64,000 bases of DNA, taken from NCBI RefSeq assembly GCF_937906905.1, contig NZ_CALERY010000034.1, positions 1-64,000 on the forward strand, in the 5' to 3' direction. Positions 1-7,995 of the stretch are shown here, piece after piece. This DNA is from an uncultured Helicobacter sp. Its GTDB lineage: Bacteria; Campylobacterota; Campylobacteria; Campylobacterales; Helicobacteraceae. The notes below the pieces were generated by a model. It worked only from the letters and a program-made list of their open reading frames with translations, did not search any database and was not told where the DNA came from. Numbering within the stretch: the first letter of the stretch is position 1; each line of letters starts with the position of its first letter. The position numbers and the translations under genes were made by a program.

Positions 1-300
1 AACCCCACTAGCAACACCGCAACCCTTAGAATCGTTTTACTCTTAAACTAACTTCACTCCTAGAGTCCACTTTTGAAATCCCACCGCTTACGACTCTTTA
101 GTTTTTTAGCTTTTCTCCTGTCATTGCGAGCCGCGTTAGCGGCGTGGCAATCCATAAGCAACAACAAAACAACATACAAGCTCAAATCCTAGAATCGTTT
201 GCGTGGATTTATAGAATGCCACGAAACTCCTTGCAGAAGTCTGGCAATGACAGAGAAATGGACTCTAGGGGAGGCTTTGCGTGTAAGGCAGATTCTAGGG
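1..300. other. Intergenic, no gene seen; holds a palindromic repeat
   Basis: No convincing coding sequence is present. The only clear structure is the small inverted-repeat element at 118-253. The first 100 bases show no recognisable RNA gene or promoter. The stretch lies downstream of mnmA (minus strand), so it should contain that gene's transcript end, but I see no hairpin followed by a T run. Confidence 0.6.
118..253. repeat. 136-bp palindromic MITE-like element, copy 1
   Basis: Perfect 10-bp terminal inverted repeats CTGTCATTGC (118-127) and GCAATGACAG (244-253) bound the element. Inside the left end is a hairpin with stem GCCGC/GCGGC (130-143), followed by GTGGCAATCCATAA. Near the right end, GTGGATTTATAGAATGCCAC mirrors that block imperfectly. 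It encodes no transposase. Related cores occur at 4887-4926 and 21151-21189 with different but still self-complementary hairpin stems. It resembles the widespread CATTGCGAG...GGCAATCC dispersed repeats of many bacteria. Confidence 0.75.
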
Positions 301-1329
301 CTAGCTTATCACCCCACCGCCTAGCACACAATCTCCATCATACACCACCAATGCTTGTCCCTTTGCCACGCCAAACACCGGCTCGCTCAAATGCGCGACA
401 ATCCCATCATCTCGCACTTCAAGCCTAGCCTTTGTAGGCTCGGAGCGATAGCGGATTTTGATGTCGTATTCTTTATCGTTATAGAGTGTAGATAGGCTGA
501 CATTGCTTGCTTGCACGAGATTTTTTGCTAGATCTTGCTTTTTGCCTACGATGATTTCATTTGCCTTGGGGTTAATATCTAGCACGAAGTGTGGCTCTAG
601 CGCGCCCTTGACGCTAAAGCCCTTGCGCTTGCCTATGGTGTATTGCATATAGCCTTTGTGGCTACCCACGACATTGCCCTGCGTATCGCGCACGAGCCCG
701 GGATTATCAACTTTGGTGTGCTTTTTTAAAATATCAATATAATCTGTCTCCACAAAGCAGATTTCTTGACTCTCTTTATAGGTCTCCAAAGTCCCAAACC
801 ACGGCATCGCTTCAAAGGCTAAAGGCTTGACTTCAGCCTTTAGCATATCGCCAAGTGGGAAAATCAGCCGATCAATCGCCTCTTGAGAGATGGCATAGAG
901 GAAGTAGCTTTGATCTTTACTAGAATCCACCGCCTTGGCAATGCGCTTTATGCCATTGACTTCTTGTATGCGCGCATAGTGTCCTGTGGCGATTTTCTCG
1001 CAGCCAAGCTCTAGGGCTTTTTGCAGTGCGAAGCCAAATTTCATATTAGGATTGCACATAGCGCAAGGATTTGGCGTCTCGCCATTTTCATAGGAGCGCA
1101 CAAAATAGTCATAGACAATTGATTTAAACTGCTCTTGCGCTTCTAGGACGATGAACTCAAAGCCTAGATTTTTAGCGACTTTTTCGCAGTTTGGGATAAA
1201 GACTTTGTGCTTTTCTTCTTTATTGTGCAGCTTTAGGTAGATCCCAAGCACTTCATAGCCCTGCTGTTGTAGTAAATAAGCTGAGTAGGAGCTATCTACT
1301 CCCCCGCTCATTAGTAACGCAACTTTCAT
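301..1329 (-). CDS. mnmA: tRNA-specific 2-thiouridylase MnmA
   Basis: Cytoplasmic enzyme that thiolates wobble uridine 34 of tRNA-Lys, -Glu and -Gln, using ATP and a persulfide relay. The PP-loop SGGVDSS is at residues 8-14, the first cysteine region NPCAMCN at 87-93, GHYAR at 116-120, and the second catalytic cysteine in SQEICFVE at C191. At 342 aa it has the family length and closely resembles the H. pylori protein as I recall it. I chose the ATG at 1329 because AAGG lies about 8 nt upstream. The frame is open 11 codons further, but that extension precedes the canonical N-terminus. Its likely substrates tRNA-Lys and tRNA-Glu are encoded at 37667-37830. Confidence 0.95.
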   Translation of the reverse strand: MKVALLMSGGVDSSYSAYLLQQQGYEVLGIYLKLHNKEEKHKVFIPNCEKVAKNLGFEFIVLEAQEQFKSIVYDYFVRSYENGETPNPCAMCNPNMKFGFALQKALELGCEKIATGHYARIQEVNGIKRIAKAVDSSKDQSYFLYAISQEAIDRLIFPLGDMLKAEVKPLAFEAMPWFGTLETYKESQEICFVETDYIDILKKHTKVDNPGLVRDTQGNVVGSHKGYMQYTIGKRKGFSVKGALEPHFVLDINPKANEIIVGKKQDLAKNLVQASNVSLSTLYNDKEYDIKIRYRSEPTKARLEVRDDGIVAHLSEPVFGVAKGQALVVYDGDCVLGGGVIS

Positions 1330-1429
1330 AGATACGCCTTTATAAGTAAGATGGAAGCGCATTGTATCGACAGAAATCTCATTGTTACCTTAATGGCAAG
1401 GCTCGCTCATGCGTGGCTGGTGCGAGAAT

Positions 1430-2173
1430 CTAGGGGGTTGTGGATTCTGGTGCTTTCCATAGTGGCAGCTCAAAAATATCGGGTGTATTTACCAGAATCT
1501 CAAAAGGCTTAAATCGCTCTTTATAGCCCATACTATGATGACCCTCTATCCAATACCCCGGGTAAAAATAGCTAAGCCCTTTGCTTTTAGCCAGCAGTAG
1601 CTGAGTTAGGATATTAAATGTCCCTAGGCTCTGGGAAGAAAACTCATGATCGTAGAAAAAATATGCCGCAGAAATCGCATTCTCCAGCATGTCGAAATAC
1701 CCAACCCCTACGAGCTTCCCCTCAATCTCATACAAAATCTCATAGCCAAAATCGCAAAAGCCTTCAACAAAGCTTTCTACATAGGATTCTGGGCTCATGC
1801 GCTGGAACGCCCAGCCTTTTTTCTGTGCCATGATTTGGTGGTATTTCTCATGGAGTAGGAGCTTTTCTTGGCTTATGCTTGGGCGCGTGATGAGCACAGA
1901 AGTGTTGAGATTTTTGGCGATGATGCGTTTGTGGGACTTGCTTAGGGTAAATTCATGCACAAGCTGGCGGATTGATACGCACTCGCTGCAACCCTGGCAC
2001 ATAGGGGTGAAAAAATACTCGCCAAAGCGCCGAAACCCTCGCTCCACAAGCCCCTGACAAAATGCGCGTGAGCAGTTTTGGATATAGAAATAGCGAAAAC
2101 ACGAGTAGCGATCTTTATAGTAGCCACAGGGATTGCGTGGTGGAGAAAATACCTCTGCTAGGCGCAAGTGCAA
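1430..2173 (-). CDS. bpt: Aminoacyl-tRNA--protein transferase (Bpt/ATE family)
   Basis: Transfers an amino acid, leucine in bacterial Bpt enzymes, from aminoacyl-tRNA to the N-terminus of proteins starting with Asp or Glu, creating an N-degron. The N-terminal domain carries the conserved cysteines: PCGYYKDRYSC at residues 15-25 and MCQGCSECVSIR with C59, C62 and C65. The C-terminal half is a GNAT-like fold (VGVGYFDML, AAYFFYDHEF, YPGYWIEGHHSMGYKERF). Length 247 aa is typical. It ends 100 bp before mnmA and starts 3 bp after the stop of the next upstream gene, so they are probably co-transcribed. Whether it uses Leu or Arg cannot be told from sequence alone. Confidence 0.88.
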   Translation of the reverse strand: MHLRLAEVFSPPRNPCGYYKDRYSCFRYFYIQNCSRAFCQGLVERGFRRFGEYFFTPMCQGCSECVSIRQLVHEFTLSKSHKRIIAKNLNTSVLITRPSISQEKLLLHEKYHQIMAQKKGWAFQRMSPESYVESFVEGFCDFGYEILYEIEGKLVGVGYFDMLENAISAAYFFYDHEFSSQSLGTFNILTQLLLAKSKGLSYFYPGYWIEGHHSMGYKERFKPFEILVNTPDIFELPLWKAPESTTP

Positions 2174-2176
2174 GCT

Positions 2177-2683
2177 TTATTTGATATTAGCTAGCTTCAA
2201 AGTAAATTCCACTTCACCGCGCCCTATGCGCAATTCTTTGGCGATAGAATCCACGCTAAAGCCATTTTGAAACATATCGATGATTTTTTTCTCATCAATG
2301 TCCCCACCGCTTGAGCCAAATGCACCATACTCGCGCAGTCGATTTTCAAGGCTTATGATCTTCTCATCATAATGACTGCGCAGCAAATCAATATCTTTGT
2401 CAAACTCGATGAGTTTTTTATTGAGCGCGATGAGCTTGTCGCTTGTTGCTTTGGACTCCCCACTCTCACTTGCGAGAAACTCCTGGCTTGCCTGGGCGGA
2501 CTCTAGCTTTTGCTGGGTTTTTTGGATTTTGTAGATTTCTTTGGCAATAGTTTCTATGGCGCTTTCAAAGCGAGAGATACGCTTAGAGATGTCTTTGTCT
2601 TTGACAATCATATACGCAAGCACGCACACAAGCACAAATCCAATCCCACCAACACAGAGTAAAAACAATTCTTGGTCAATCAC
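2177..2683 (-). CDS. Membrane-anchored coiled-coil protein, SwrB/DUF6115-like
   Basis: I take the GTG at 2683 as start: AAGGA lies 6 nt upstream and it overlaps the TGA of the preceding gene (2676-2678) by 8 nt, a coupling arrangement. Upstream in-frame codons would add a non-homologous leader. The 168-aa product has one N-terminal membrane helix (LFLLCVGGIGFVLVCVLAYM), a long charged helical stretch (about residues 30-120) and a C-terminal helix-turn-helix-like segment (DMFQNGFSVDSIAKELRIGR). This layout recalls SwrB/YlxL, a flagellar export activator in Bacillus. No function is established here and the resemblance is architectural. Confidence 0.6.
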   Translation of the reverse strand: MIDQELFLLCVGGIGFVLVCVLAYMIVKDKDISKRISRFESAIETIAKEIYKIQKTQQKLESAQASQEFLASESGESKATSDKLIALNKKLIEFDKDIDLLRSHYDEKIISLENRLREYGAFGSSGGDIDEKKIIDMFQNGFSVDSIAKELRIGRGEVEFTLKLANIK

Positions 2684-3260
2684 ATGCAGTCCTTTTTTGT
2701 CGAAGTTGCTCCATTTCTTTTGCGACGATGAAGCTATCAAGCGCGCTGGTATTGCTTGAATGTATGCGCGCGATTTGCAGGATTCCTGGAGATATCGCGC
2801 GCGCAAACAGCCCGATGTCGCGCTGCTGGGCGTTAGGCAAAGCAAAGCGCACATAGTAAAATCTATCTAGCATGAAGCTCGCTTCTCTACAGCAAAGCAC
2901 CCCATGCCCTAGTGCATGGATTGTGTGCTGCTCTTTGAGAGTGAGCCTAGCTTGTGTTTGCTCTAAGAGATGTTGCTCAAGGCGTGAGACTTTCTGGTGA
3001 AGCTCGATAAGAAGCTCTAAAATCACGACAAGAGAAGTGTTTTTTTCTTTCGCGGAAAAATGCAAAGCTTGCGCGATTAGATCGCTGCTACTAGCATTTA
3101 GCAGCTCATACTCTTTCATAAAGCACTCATCATCACCAGAATCTATCGCAGCACTACTAGAATCTAGCAAACTGCAATCCATAGGAATCGCGCACTCAAT
3201 AAGACGCGTCTGTATCCCATGGTCATGCAGAGCGCTGGTAAAAGTTCGCAGTGTCTGCAT
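2676..3260 (-). CDS. Conserved hypothetical protein, PilZ-like C-terminus possible
   Basis: A soluble 194-aa protein without signal peptide or membrane segment. Residues about 1-90 are helical with no motif I recognise. A leucine-rich helix (LLIELHQKVSRLEQHLLEQ) follows, then a beta-rich C-terminal part (HALGHGVLCCREASFMLDRFYYVRFALP) whose spacing resembles a PilZ-type barrel, but the RxxxR and NxSxxG motifs for cyclic-di-GMP are absent. Its ATG is 2 bp after the ubiA stop codon and its stop overlaps the next gene's GTG, so it sits in a tight translational chain. Function unknown. Confidence 0.65.
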   Translation of the reverse strand: MQTLRTFTSALHDHGIQTRLIECAIPMDCSLLDSSSAAIDSGDDECFMKEYELLNASSSDLIAQALHFSAKEKNTSLVVILELLIELHQKVSRLEQHLLEQTQARLTLKEQHTIHALGHGVLCCREASFMLDRFYYVRFALPNAQQRDIGLFARAISPGILQIARIHSSNTSALDSFIVAKEMEQLRQKRTACD

Positions 3261-3262
3261 GC

Positions 3263-4177
3263 CTAGCCTGCCTTGCCTACTAGCAGGCTATATGTGCTAT
3301 CAAGGACAATGCACACAAGCAGCACAAATCCCAGATAGCCATTTGTCGTGAAAAATGCACGCGGGATATTGGCGAAGTTTTTATGCACGAGATATTGCTC
3401 ATAGACAAGCATACCCGCACTTATCCCTACTCCAAACCATGCTAATGCTCCAAGCCCTGCGAGGTAGAGAAACCCACACCACAGCACCACAGCCAGCACA
3501 TGAAATACACGAGAAAACCACAGCGCCTTCTCCACTCCAAAGCGCGAAGGGATAGAGAATAGCCCTTCTTTTTTATCGATTTGGATATCTTGGAGAGAGT
3601 AGAGCACATCAAAGCCTGCCACCCAAAACATCACGCCAAATGCAAGCAGCACGCTCCACAAAGGCACAGCCCCTTGCACCGCGATGACCCCAGCAATTGG
3701 TGCTAGCCCAAGTGAAATCCCAAGCACCAAGTGCGCTAAGGAGCTAAAGCGCTTCATGAGACTATATCCGCCAAGGATAAGCAGGAATGGCACGCTAAGT
3801 GCGAAAGCAAGCGAATTTATCGCATAGCTTGTAGCGATGAAAAGTATCGCATTGAATACGCAAAAGGCGATCATGGCTTGGCTTGAGATTCTGCCATCTA
3901 CGCTTGGGCGCTTACTCGTGCGTGCATTGCGCCTATCAATATCTCTATCGCAGAATCGATTAAATCCCATGGCAAAATTTCTGGCGCTAATGAGAGCAAG
4001 CGCGCAGAGTAGAAATGTCCTCCAGCCCACCCAGAGGCTAGCGTTTGTCTCTAAGCTTGCCACACACATCGCTATCAAAATAAAACTCGCGCTAAAGATT
4101 GTGTGCTCAAAGGCGACTAGCTCGCTGAAGCGCGAGATAGTGAGTCGTAGTTTATGCCAAGTGCTAGTCATTTGCAC
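3263..4177 (-). CDS. UbiA-family prenyltransferase (menaquinone pathway, MqnP-like)
   Basis: Integral membrane enzyme that attaches a polyprenyl chain to an aromatic ring. In Helicobacter, which makes menaquinone through futalosine, this gene is the likely MqnP. The prenyl-diphosphate motif NRFCDRDIDRRNARTSKRP lies near residues 70-88 and a second Asp-rich motif DVLYSLQDIQIDKKEG near 187-202. Seven or more hydrophobic helices are visible. Length 304 aa. The first codon at 4177 is GTG and an ATG follows two codons later at 4171; GGGG upstream fits either. It begins right after the stop of the DUF502 gene. Confidence 0.85.
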   Translation of the reverse strand: MQMTSTWHKLRLTISRFSELVAFEHTIFSASFILIAMCVASLETNASLWVGWRTFLLCALALISARNFAMGFNRFCDRDIDRRNARTSKRPSVDGRISSQAMIAFCVFNAILFIATSYAINSLAFALSVPFLLILGGYSLMKRFSSLAHLVLGISLGLAPIAGVIAVQGAVPLWSVLLAFGVMFWVAGFDVLYSLQDIQIDKKEGLFSIPSRFGVEKALWFSRVFHVLAVVLWCGFLYLAGLGALAWFGVGISAGMLVYEQYLVHKNFANIPRAFFTTNGYLGFVLLVCIVLDSTYSLLVGKAG

Positions 4178-4726
4178 TCACTTAATCCCCAGGGAGACGA
4201 CCTTTTTCAAGCCATCTGCCACGCTAATATCTGTGCGCTCGATTTTCTCACGCTCCACGCGAAACAAAAATCCAGAAGTAGGATTTGGCGTAGTGGGGAC
4301 AAACACCCACACAAATTCCCCCTCCTCTTTAGTGATAAATCCCACCACCTGGTGCTCACCTAGTCGTAGATAGCCCACGCCCAGATACTCTGCACCCCCA
4401 GATCCCGAGAACATCTTGACCATATCCTTGATGACATGATAGACCGAGGCGACTCCGGGGATTTTATCAATCACAAACTCGGAAAGTTTAAGCAAGATGA
4501 AGTCTTTGTTTTTCTCTAGCAAATACCCAGCATAGGCTAGAATCAAAAGTAAAATGACAATGATCGCAAATGTAGCAGTAGTGTTATTAGCAGTGGTATT
4601 AAAAATCACGCCAATAATCCGCGCCAAAATCCCATACGCAAAAGTGAGAATCCACAGCAGGATAATCACAGGGGCTAACGCCAAAAGCCCCTTGCCAATG
4701 AGTCTAAAAAGTGTGGGCATATACAC
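4178..4726 (-). CDS. DUF502-family membrane protein
   Basis: A 182-aa protein with two N-terminal membrane helices (LLALAPVIILLWILTFAYG and ATFAIIVILLLILAYAGYLL) followed by a cytoplasmic beta-rich domain. That domain contains the family-typical stretches IPGVASVYHVIKDMVKMFSG and the FVPTTPNPTSGFLF motif. These match DUF502, a family of unknown function common in proteobacteria. It starts the short minus-strand chain DUF502-ubiA-hypothetical-SwrB-like-bpt. Confidence 0.85.
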   Translation of the reverse strand: MYMPTLFRLIGKGLLALAPVIILLWILTFAYGILARIIGVIFNTTANNTTATFAIIVILLLILAYAGYLLEKNKDFILLKLSEFVIDKIPGVASVYHVIKDMVKMFSGSGGAEYLGVGYLRLGEHQVVGFITKEEGEFVWVFVPTTPNPTSGFLFRVEREKIERTDISVADGLKKVVSLGIK

Positions 4727-4886
4727 TCCTTACAGAAATTACGCCAAGCTTTGGCATGTGCTGGCTCTAGGTGCTATGTAGCTTTGCATGCGACTAATCT
4801 TAGCATGATTCTCCAAAGCTTGCAATACGCCGGTTCTTCTCTGTGTGTTGTGGGGTTTATGCCTGATGTGTTTTATGGATTTTAGT

Positions 4887-4926
4887 GTGGATTGCCACCC
4901 TGATTTTATCAGCTCGCAATAACGAG
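4887..4926 (-). repeat. Dispersed palindromic repeat core, copy 2
   Basis: Read on the minus strand it has the same order as copy 1: TTATTGCGAG, a small hairpin, then GGTGGCAATCCAC. The hairpin here is CTGAT/ATCAG (4900-4912), different from copy 1 but still perfectly self-complementary, which suggests the fold matters rather than the sequence. No terminal inverted repeats were found around this copy. Confidence 0.7.
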
Positions 4927-5099
4927 TCAAAAGCTGAAACACTAATAAACTCACAGGCGACAGGTTTTCTTTAAAACATCGGCACAGCCTAAGCAGTATC
5001 ACTTGTTTTGTTTTTGTAGATAAAACAGAGTTAGTTTCTTGTGTTAAACAATGCTGACTCGTAGATGAAGCTTGCATGATAGGCTTTAGGATAAAAAGT

Positions 5100-5128
5100 G
5101 GATTCTAGCTCCATAAACCCTAGAATCC
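5100..5128. repeat. Inverted pair of the AGATTCT word
   Basis: GGATTCTAG (5100-5108) and CTAGAATCC (5120-5128) form a perfect 9-bp stem with an 11-nt loop. Read on the minus strand it is followed by a short T run, so it could act as a weak terminator, though no minus-strand gene lies immediately upstream. Confidence 0.5.
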
Positions 5129-5237
5129 TTTGCATGCTTTTTATAATTTAAGCGTTTCTTCCAGAATCTAGTTTTGCCCCCTCATCTATCTGCCCTATCC
5201 GCCTAAGCCCAGCGCGCCAGAATTTACACAAATACGC

Positions 5238-5243
5238 TACAAT
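5238..5243 (+). promoter_or_regulatory. glmS sigma-70 -10 element
   Basis: TACAAT about 45 bp before the glmS ATG, followed by GCGCGCTTCAAAGTGG. The same TAYAAT-GCGCGCTTC arrangement starts the fcl promoter (33751). No clear -35 box is visible, as usual in Helicobacter. Confidence 0.65.
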
Positions 5244-5287
5244 GCGCGCTTCAAAGTGGCGTAATTACGGAAGAATAAGGAGTGAAA

Positions 5288-7162
5288 ATGTGTGGGATAG
5301 TGGGCTATATGGGAGCGAGAGAAAAAAGAGAGATTTTGCTTGATGGGCTAAAAGAGCTTGAATATCGTGGCTATGATTCTGCTGGGTTTGCCGTGCTTAC
5401 AGGCGAGCGTGGGAGCGAGCAAATGCAGAGCTTCAAAGCCACAGGCAGGCTGAAAAATCTTGCCGATAAGACTAAGGACTTTACTTTTAATGGCTTTGGG
5501 TTAGGGATTGCGCACACACGCTGGGCGACGCACGGCAAGCCTACTGAAATCAACGCCCACCCGCACACTGGAGAGTTTAGCTATGTCGTGCATAATGGGA
5601 TTATAGAAAACTACAAAGAGCTAAAAGACGAGCTTCAAGCGCTTGGACATACATTCCTAAGCCAGACAGATACGGAAGTTATCGTGCATTTGTTTGAGCA
5701 GTATTTCTCGCAATGCAATGACCCTAGAAGCGCGTGGGAGAGCACTGCCAAACGGCTAAAAGGCGCATACGCGACGCTGCTTATCACTAAAGCCGCACCT
5801 GATAGGATATTTTATGCTAAACATGGTGCGCCACTTATCATCGCGGGCAAGGGGACAGAATCTACGCTGGATTCTGGGCGAGAATCTAAGGCGCATGAAT
5901 CGCTAGAGAGCGCGCAAGGAGCAGAAAGACCCCAAATCGAAATCTACTTTGCCTCATCAGATGCGCCACTTATCGGGCTTGTAGATATGGTGGTGTATCT
6001 TGAAGATGGTGCGGTGGGGGATTCTAGTGATTTTGCCACACTTAGCCCCAAAGTCCCACTCTCGCATTCCAAGTCTTTCGCGCAAAAAGATGGATTCCGC
6101 TATTTTATGGAGAAAGAGATTTATGAGCAAGAACAAGTGCTGCTGGAAACCATGCTAGGACGAGTGAAAGAAGATGCCATCGTGCTTGATGAGATTGACC
6201 CGGCGCTTTTTGATGGGATTAGCGAGATAAGTATCTGTGCGTGTGGGACGAGCTATCATGCGGGCATGGTAGGGAAATACCTGCTTGAGCGTATGGCAGG
6301 TGTGCGCACTAATGTCGTGCTTGCAAGTGAGTTTCGCTATGCCAAGCCGATTTTACTAAAAGATGAGTTGTTTGTTGTTATTAGCCAGAGTGGAGAGACG
6401 GCTGATACGCTTGAAGCGCTAAAGCTTGCCAAGTCCCAAGGGCTTCGCACGCTAGCTATTTGTAATGTCGATAATAGCTCGATCGTGCGTGAAGCAGATG
6501 CGGTGCTACTCACGCGCGCAGGGATTGAAAAGGGTGTGGCAAGCACCAAAGCATTTGCTACACAAGTCATGCTGCTGTGGATTCTGGCGACATTTCTGGG
6601 GGTGGAGCGTGGAGTGCTAGGCGAGCGTGAGAGGGAGCGTGAGCGTGCAAATATGATTGCAGCAATTGCAGCGACAAAGGTGAGCCAGAATCTACATGAG
6701 CGTATCAAGCGGCTTTCTAAGCGGTATCTGCATGGGCATGGGTTCTTTTTCATCGGGCGCGATGTGTTCTATCCGCTCGCACTAGAGGGTGCGCTCAAGC
6801 TTAAAGAAATCAGTTATCTCCATGCAGAGGGCTATGCAAGTGGTGAGATGAAACATGGTCCAATCGCGCTAGTAGATGCAAATCTTTTCACCATAGCGCT
6901 CATGCCAAAACATCTGTTGCATGAGAAAATTGCTTCTAATGTTGAGGAGCTTAGTGCGCGAGATGCGACAATTTGTGCGATTGCGCAAGAGGAATTTGCG
7001 CTTGCAGATGACTGGATTGCCATTAGTCCGGCGGGTAGCTACATGGAGGAGTTTTTTGCCATGATGGTAGCTCTCCAGCTACTCTCGCTAGAAATTGCCG
7101 TGCGACTAGGCAATGATGTAGATATGCCTAGAAATCTCGCAAAATCTGTAACCGTGGAGTAA
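5288..7162 (+). CDS. glmS: Glutamine--fructose-6-phosphate aminotransferase GlmS
   Basis: Makes glucosamine-6-phosphate from fructose-6-phosphate and glutamine, the first step to UDP-GlcNAc for peptidoglycan and LPS. I start at the ATG at 5288, 5 nt after AAGGAG (5277-5282), because residue 2 must be the N-terminal nucleophile Cys (MCGIVGY). An in-frame GTG lies two codons earlier. The glutaminase domain shows HTRWATHGKPTEINAHPH and HNGIIENY. The two SIS domains show CGTSYHAG, SQSGETADT, EGALKLKEISYLHAEG and the C-terminal NLAKSVTVE. At 624 aa it is slightly long: a Ser/Glu-rich insert (about residues 190-222) and an ERERERER stretch near 449 account for the excess. Confidence 0.96.
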   Translation: MCGIVGYMGAREKREILLDGLKELEYRGYDSAGFAVLTGERGSEQMQSFKATGRLKNLADKTKDFTFNGFGLGIAHTRWATHGKPTEINAHPHTGEFSYVVHNGIIENYKELKDELQALGHTFLSQTDTEVIVHLFEQYFSQCNDPRSAWESTAKRLKGAYATLLITKAAPDRIFYAKHGAPLIIAGKGTESTLDSGRESKAHESLESAQGAERPQIEIYFASSDAPLIGLVDMVVYLEDGAVGDSSDFATLSPKVPLSHSKSFAQKDGFRYFMEKEIYEQEQVLLETMLGRVKEDAIVLDEIDPALFDGISEISICACGTSYHAGMVGKYLLERMAGVRTNVVLASEFRYAKPILLKDELFVVISQSGETADTLEALKLAKSQGLRTLAICNVDNSSIVREADAVLLTRAGIEKGVASTKAFATQVMLLWILATFLGVERGVLGERERERERANMIAAIAATKVSQNLHERIKRLSKRYLHGHGFFFIGRDVFYPLALEGALKLKEISYLHAEGYASGEMKHGPIALVDANLFTIALMPKHLLHEKIASNVEELSARDATICAIAQEEFALADDWIAISPAGSYMEEFFAMMVALQLLSLEIAVRLGNDVDMPRNLAKSVTVE

Positions 7163-7323
7163 GCTTAGCAGCTGGACATAGGGAGCGGTTTGGCGTGTCT
7201 ATGTGATTATGTTTGTGTGATTTGGGATTTAAGAGAAAGCCTGGGTAATGATGATAGGGGAGAGTCTGCCCCACGAGATTGTAGGGCGCGAAAAGCGCAG
7301 AATCTAGGCTTTGTCTAGCTTCC

Positions 7324-7968
7324 TTACGCTTTTGCCTTGGAGAAATGCGAGACTAGCATGATAGCAAGAATGACAAAGCACACTACATATGCGATGAGAC
7401 AGCACTGCGCCATATTGCCAAACTCTTGACTTGGGATAAGATACCAGCCATTTTCATAGAACTCTACAAATGACTTCCTAAAGCCTTCAAGCACAACATC
7501 TTCTGGCACAGTTGGTGCATCAAATCCGCAATCCCCCGTTGGGTTAAAGAGGCTTGGGAACCACACATGCAGTGGCAGACCGAAGTCAAAGCTAGGCACT
7601 GCAGAGCAGCCTTGCACGCCGAAAGGATCGTCGCCATGAGCTGCTTCGTGGATTTTGTCAAGCTTGATTGAGAACATGATTCCGCGAATTGTCCCATAGA
7701 ATGCAAGAACATAGCCAATCCCGCGAAGCACGATGTTTTTGGGATTGATTGCAGCGATGATTCCGCCCAGTGCCATCACGAGGAAAGCATAGCGGATATA
7801 CACACACTGCTCGCAAGGCTTCATATAGCCATACTCTTGGAAAACATAGTGTGCCACCAGCACAAGTGCCAAGCACACTACCACCATCAAAAGCCACAAA
7901 AACCGAGCCTGCTGCCACTGATAAATACTCTGCATGGGCTGGGCTTTAAAGCTGCTCCATATACTCAT
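7324..7968 (-). CDS. DsbB/DsbI-family disulfide bond formation protein
   Basis: Inner-membrane oxidase that reoxidises periplasmic DsbA and passes electrons to quinone. The 214-aa protein has an N-terminal membrane helix, the quinone-side motif CEQCVYIR with its CxxC pair, and two more helices. A periplasmic loop carries the second cysteine pair (VQGCSAVP and GDCGFDAP), and a C-terminal helix follows. The loop resembles DsbI rather than E. coli DsbB. It lies 27 bp downstream of the DsbA gene on the same strand, so the two form an oxidant-oxidase operon. No arylsulfotransferase gene, the usual partner of DsbL/DsbI, is adjacent. Confidence 0.85.
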   Translation of the reverse strand: MSIWSSFKAQPMQSIYQWQQARFLWLLMVVVCLALVLVAHYVFQEYGYMKPCEQCVYIRYAFLVMALGGIIAAINPKNIVLRGIGYVLAFYGTIRGIMFSIKLDKIHEAAHGDDPFGVQGCSAVPSFDFGLPLHVWFPSLFNPTGDCGFDAPTVPEDVVLEGFRKSFVEFYENGWYLIPSQEFGNMAQCCLIAYVVCFVILAIMLVSHFSKAKA

Positions 7969-7995
7969 AGTAGTCCTTTATCGCAGTTGCAAAAC

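Larger units (their letters stand above)
4727..5287. other. Long intergenic region between DUF502 gene and glmS
   Basis: About 560 bp without a convincing gene. A minus-strand open frame of 112 codons (4739-5077) runs through the dispersed repeat core at 4887-4926 and has no domain, so I treat it as spurious. I looked for tmRNA, SRP RNA and RNase P signatures and saw none. Recognisable items are the repeat core, an inverted AGATTCT-type repeat (5100-5128) and the glmS promoter near 5238. Confidence 0.6.

Noticed and set aside
144..428. Plus-strand open frame of 94 codons at the left end
   Set aside because: Half of it is the MITE-like repeat and half is antisense to the end of mnmA.
4739..5077. 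Minus-strand open frame of 112 codons upstream of glmS
   Set aside because: It runs through the dispersed palindromic repeat, has no ribosome site or domain, and looks like the repeat-derived hypothetical proteins annotated in many genomes.
4727..5287. tmRNA, RNase P RNA or 6S RNA in the long spacer
   Set aside because: I found neither a tRNA-like end with CCA nor the conserved core sequences of these RNAs.
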